DNA of 60,000 bases from NCBI GenBank assembly GCA_903813345.2, contig CAIIXF020000005.1, forward strand, positions 27,099,375 through 27,159,374, read 5' to 3'. A program made the translations under genes and the position numbers. The notes under the pieces are model-generated. The model worked only from the letters and a program-made list of their open reading frames with translations, was not told where the DNA came from and did no database searches. Each line of letters opens with the position of its first letter. Position 1 is the first letter of the stretch. Positions 50,340-60,000 of this stretch are shown piece by piece. This stretch comes from Owenia fusiformis (taxonomy: Eukaryota; Annelida; Polychaeta; Sabellida; Oweniidae).

Positions 50340-52100
50340 GGCTCAAACGTCATTGTTTATAGCTTTAATTGAAAGTGGTTCAAGATACAATCGATGTGTA
50401 AAAATGATCATCCCCGATTATGTATCAGTTTAAACAGAGACCTAAAATGATGTACAATAAAAGTCTATACCCTTTAAACTGAAATGACCATGCCATAATT
50501 TTGCTTCGATCAAACAGAAAAGTTGGTGTCCCCTACATTGCTCCATTATGTTAGGAAACTAAAATGGAGAGTATGGGATTAGGAGACTGTCCCTGGGTGG
50601 GAAGCTGTATTATCTCAAAAACTGAATGACAGGATTGTTAAATATTTTGCACATTGGAAAGTTTAATAACTAAAGTTGATCTTAGGAAAATAAAAATAAG
50701 AGGTCACCGACTTCGTTTTTATTAATTGCTTTTCAAAAAGATACAATTTTTCAATCAAATTATGTATCAAGCTAATAATGTATTATATGTTATCAGATTG
50801 TATTAAAGGTTTTTAAATCAGTAATGTATATAAAATATTCCAAAGGAATGCTATTTTAGTGTTCTTAATTTAATATTTGTTTTATCAGCATATATGTATA
50901 GCTCGATGCACATTTGCATGCAAAAGAGGGCAACTGAAAGTTTAGGTCGAAATAAATAAGTAGATAAATAAATATATATTATATGATTTATGTTATTATA
51001 ATATTAGATATTTTATTTTTCGTTTGCTGAACCTATCATTCAGTATTATATGTATCTAGAGGGTTGGGTAAAGAGACAGGACTGCAGATCGCAGGATATA
51101 CACCTGGTTCAAAAATACGAGTGCATTAATCAGTCTACCGGAAGATATTTCAGTGACACTCTATATCTATAAGCATCAGATTTCAACATCCTCCTAAGCA
51201 GGTATCCAGAATCCGTACCTCCTTCTTCCCCCGTAAAAAGGAAGAATATATTCTGGATTTTGAACCCCTGTGATCGGAGGATGGATTTCAAGGACTCCGA
51301 GAAATGAGGTTCAGGAATAACAGTCGCTTAATTATTTATTTCACATAATATAAAATTATTTTAAGTGTATGTTTAGATACACAGAAATGTTTCACCACCA
51401 TTTATTGGTAAATTGACGTATGATAACGATGACAATCGAGCACAAGCAAACAACAAACCAACACAACACAACATAGCCAACGAGACTAAACTCAAATCAA
51501 CCCAACACAACACAACCTGACACCAACCACCGCAACAGAGTCAGTCACAACCCAATACTGAATCAATTAAACTACACTATTAAATACAATCGGGCACAAC
51601 TTGCAAACACAACCAAACTATGATACCAATTTACTGAGTACCCAACTAACTGTCTCCAACTGGAGACAATCCCAAAACAAAACCAAATCGGGGACAACCC
51701 ATACCCCCCTTATTAGGCTGCTGATGAAGAACATATCATGGGGCACCAACCATGAGTTCGAAACATCTTGGGTCCTTACTGTGACTTACAAGTAAGGGAG
51801 AAGATCCACTACTGGATCGGGATGTCCGGCCTTTCACTACAAAAATGACACGAGGAGTGACACCACCAATGTCATCACCCTAGGATCAACTAAATATACT
51901 CTACCTGTCACATAATCACTGACGGTGGTTCGGGGAAGCTTAGACACTAGACTAGGCTATGTCTCCCAGGTCCCCCAAACGAGACCGCTCACCATATTTG
52001 ACACAGATTGCATGATTTGAAGCGTGTTCACAACGGGTGATGTCTCAAGACATGGTCTAAGTCACCACTCCCCAAACGCCGATCGCGATTCATCGTAGAT
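50340..52100. other. Spacer between ABCC genes 3 and 2: no gene seen
   Basis: Counterpart of 18960-20760, with the same CA-rich run at 51430-51690. It carries about 195 bp (51699-51893) that the other spacer lacks; both ends of that stretch carry CAAC, so it may be an insertion here or a deletion there. No protein, RNA or terminal repeat was recognised in it. Confidence 0.6.
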
Positions 52101-52116
52101 ATTTGCTTATTTGTGA

Positions 52117-52431
52117 TTATGATGGCATTTTCTGAAGAACTCCTTTGTCCAACACAAATAGCTCACATTTTCCAGGTATAAATTCTAAAGCATTAATGTA
52201 ACCCTTTTTAGGACCTGGATATCGGAGTTCACTAGGGGAAAGTGAGGTTAGTCTACTCGTTCTCGTGTCAAAGCGGTGGGTAAAATAAGTGGGACTGCTA
52301 TACGAGTTAAGAATATATAGCATTCCGTTAGCCATGAATGAATTTCCACTTCCCGTTTTCTTTACATTGAGCTGCCATGTTTTAACAATGACCAATGTAT
52401 CGATGTCCAAATGTGCAATTGTTTCCACCAT
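52117..52431 (-). CDS. Olfactomedin-domain C-terminal fragment, intact frame
   Basis: A 104-residue frame with olfactomedin-domain hallmarks in order: LDIDTLVIVKTW (the LDPxTL...TW block), GSGNSFMANGMLYILNSYSS (the GNAFMxxGvLYv...sYss block), HRFDTRTSR (the aFDt block), then LEFIPGKCELFVLDKG (the ydPrdkkLYawdnG block), ending naturally at a stop. An entire olfactomedin domain is about 250 residues, so only the last third is here. No upstream exons are seen in the 430 bp before ABCC gene 3's last exon. Its twin at 20761-21074 is frameshifted. It is most likely a captured terminal exon copied along with the ABCC array, and expression is doubtful. The start Met is the first in the frame and not evidence of a true start. 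Confidence 0.7.
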   Translation of the reverse strand: MVETIAHLDIDTLVIVKTWQLNVKKTGSGNSFMANGMLYILNSYSSPTYFTHRFDTRTSRLTSLSPSELRYPGPKKGYINALEFIPGKCELFVLDKGVLQKMPS

Positions 52432-52654
52432 TTTGTTTTAAACCATATATGAATGGTATTCCGGTACTACCAACACTCACATCTTTTGATTCATCTTCAT
52501 ATATCTATATAGAAATGGTAAAAAGAGAGTAGTATGCTACAGTAATTGATGCTCTGATGTTTAGAATGTGGGTCATACAAGAACTAAACAATACAAAATT
52601 AAACCCTTATAAACATTTTCATTTATTTATATAATAGTACTGATCAGTATGATA

Positions 52655-52660
52655 TTTATT
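52655..52660 (-). promoter_or_regulatory. Likely poly(A) signal of ABCC gene 3
   Basis: AATAAA on the minus strand about 210 nt past the gene 3 stop, matching the position in gene 2. Confidence 0.6.
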
Positions 52661-52867
52661 GCACTTCTCTTGAGCTTTACTTATAAAATATGATCATATT
52701 TGTATTGTACTCATTCTGTCCAGGACGTATATCGCATATATATCATATCATATCATACCATGTCATAATCTTAATATAAGCGTCTTGTTAAATGCCGAGT
52801 GTCTCTTTCCATCAGAAGATATCATTGATGATATAAAATACGATCATATCTTCTTCACGGTGTTCAG

Positions 52868-60000
<7,133 letters not shown>

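Overview
This is AT-rich, intron-dense animal DNA. Short GT-AG exons, conserved animal ABCC gene structure, non-LTR retrotransposons and many small inverted-repeat transposons point to an invertebrate, perhaps marine. The phylum cannot be fixed from sequence alone.

The backbone is a tandem array of ABCC (MRP1-like, 'long' multidrug-resistance protein) genes on the minus strand, repeating about every 31.4 kb. Gene 1 runs from 16446 leftward: exons 1-22 are present and the 3' part lies beyond position 1. Gene 2 (47884 to 21515) has all 30 exons. Their annotated lengths would code for about 1579 residues, but a 1-bp deletion in exon 5 breaks the frame. Gene 3 (60000 to 52868) shows only exons 22-30, ending in a proper stop. 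The expected protein order is TMD0, L0, TMD1, NBD1, linker, TMD2, NBD2. I rebuilt it exon by exon from splice sites, reading phase and conserved motifs, using my knowledge of human MRP1 as the guide.

Each roughly 5-kb intergenic spacer (16.4-21.5 kb and 47.9-52.9 kb) carries the same set. Reading away from the downstream gene's start codon these are: a terminal-inverted-repeat element just upstream of the ATG, half of a foldback repeat, a dead copy of ABCC exon 23 beside a tRNA-Phe-like gene, a CA-rich stretch, and the C-terminal piece of an olfactomedin domain. Five tRNA-Phe(GAA)-type loci occur in all, each with a short insert (26 nt) at the canonical tRNA-intron position. Three lie inside intron 22 of the ABCC genes and two in the spacers.

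Introns differ between gene copies because of young insertions, and the sister copy often supplies the empty site. Examples are a 540-bp near-perfect palindrome in gene 1 intron 18, a GC-rich element in gene 1 intron 13, an L1/Tx1-type LINE at almost the same place in gene 2 intron 13, a 6.7-kb nested composite element in gene 2 intron 15, a LINE fragment in gene 2 intron 9, and about 1.8 kb in gene 3 intron 22. ABCC proteins of this architecture are ATP-driven exporters of conjugated or anionic compounds, so the array looks like an expanded xenobiotic or metabolite efflux locus in active structural flux. No complete unrelated protein-coding gene was recognised.
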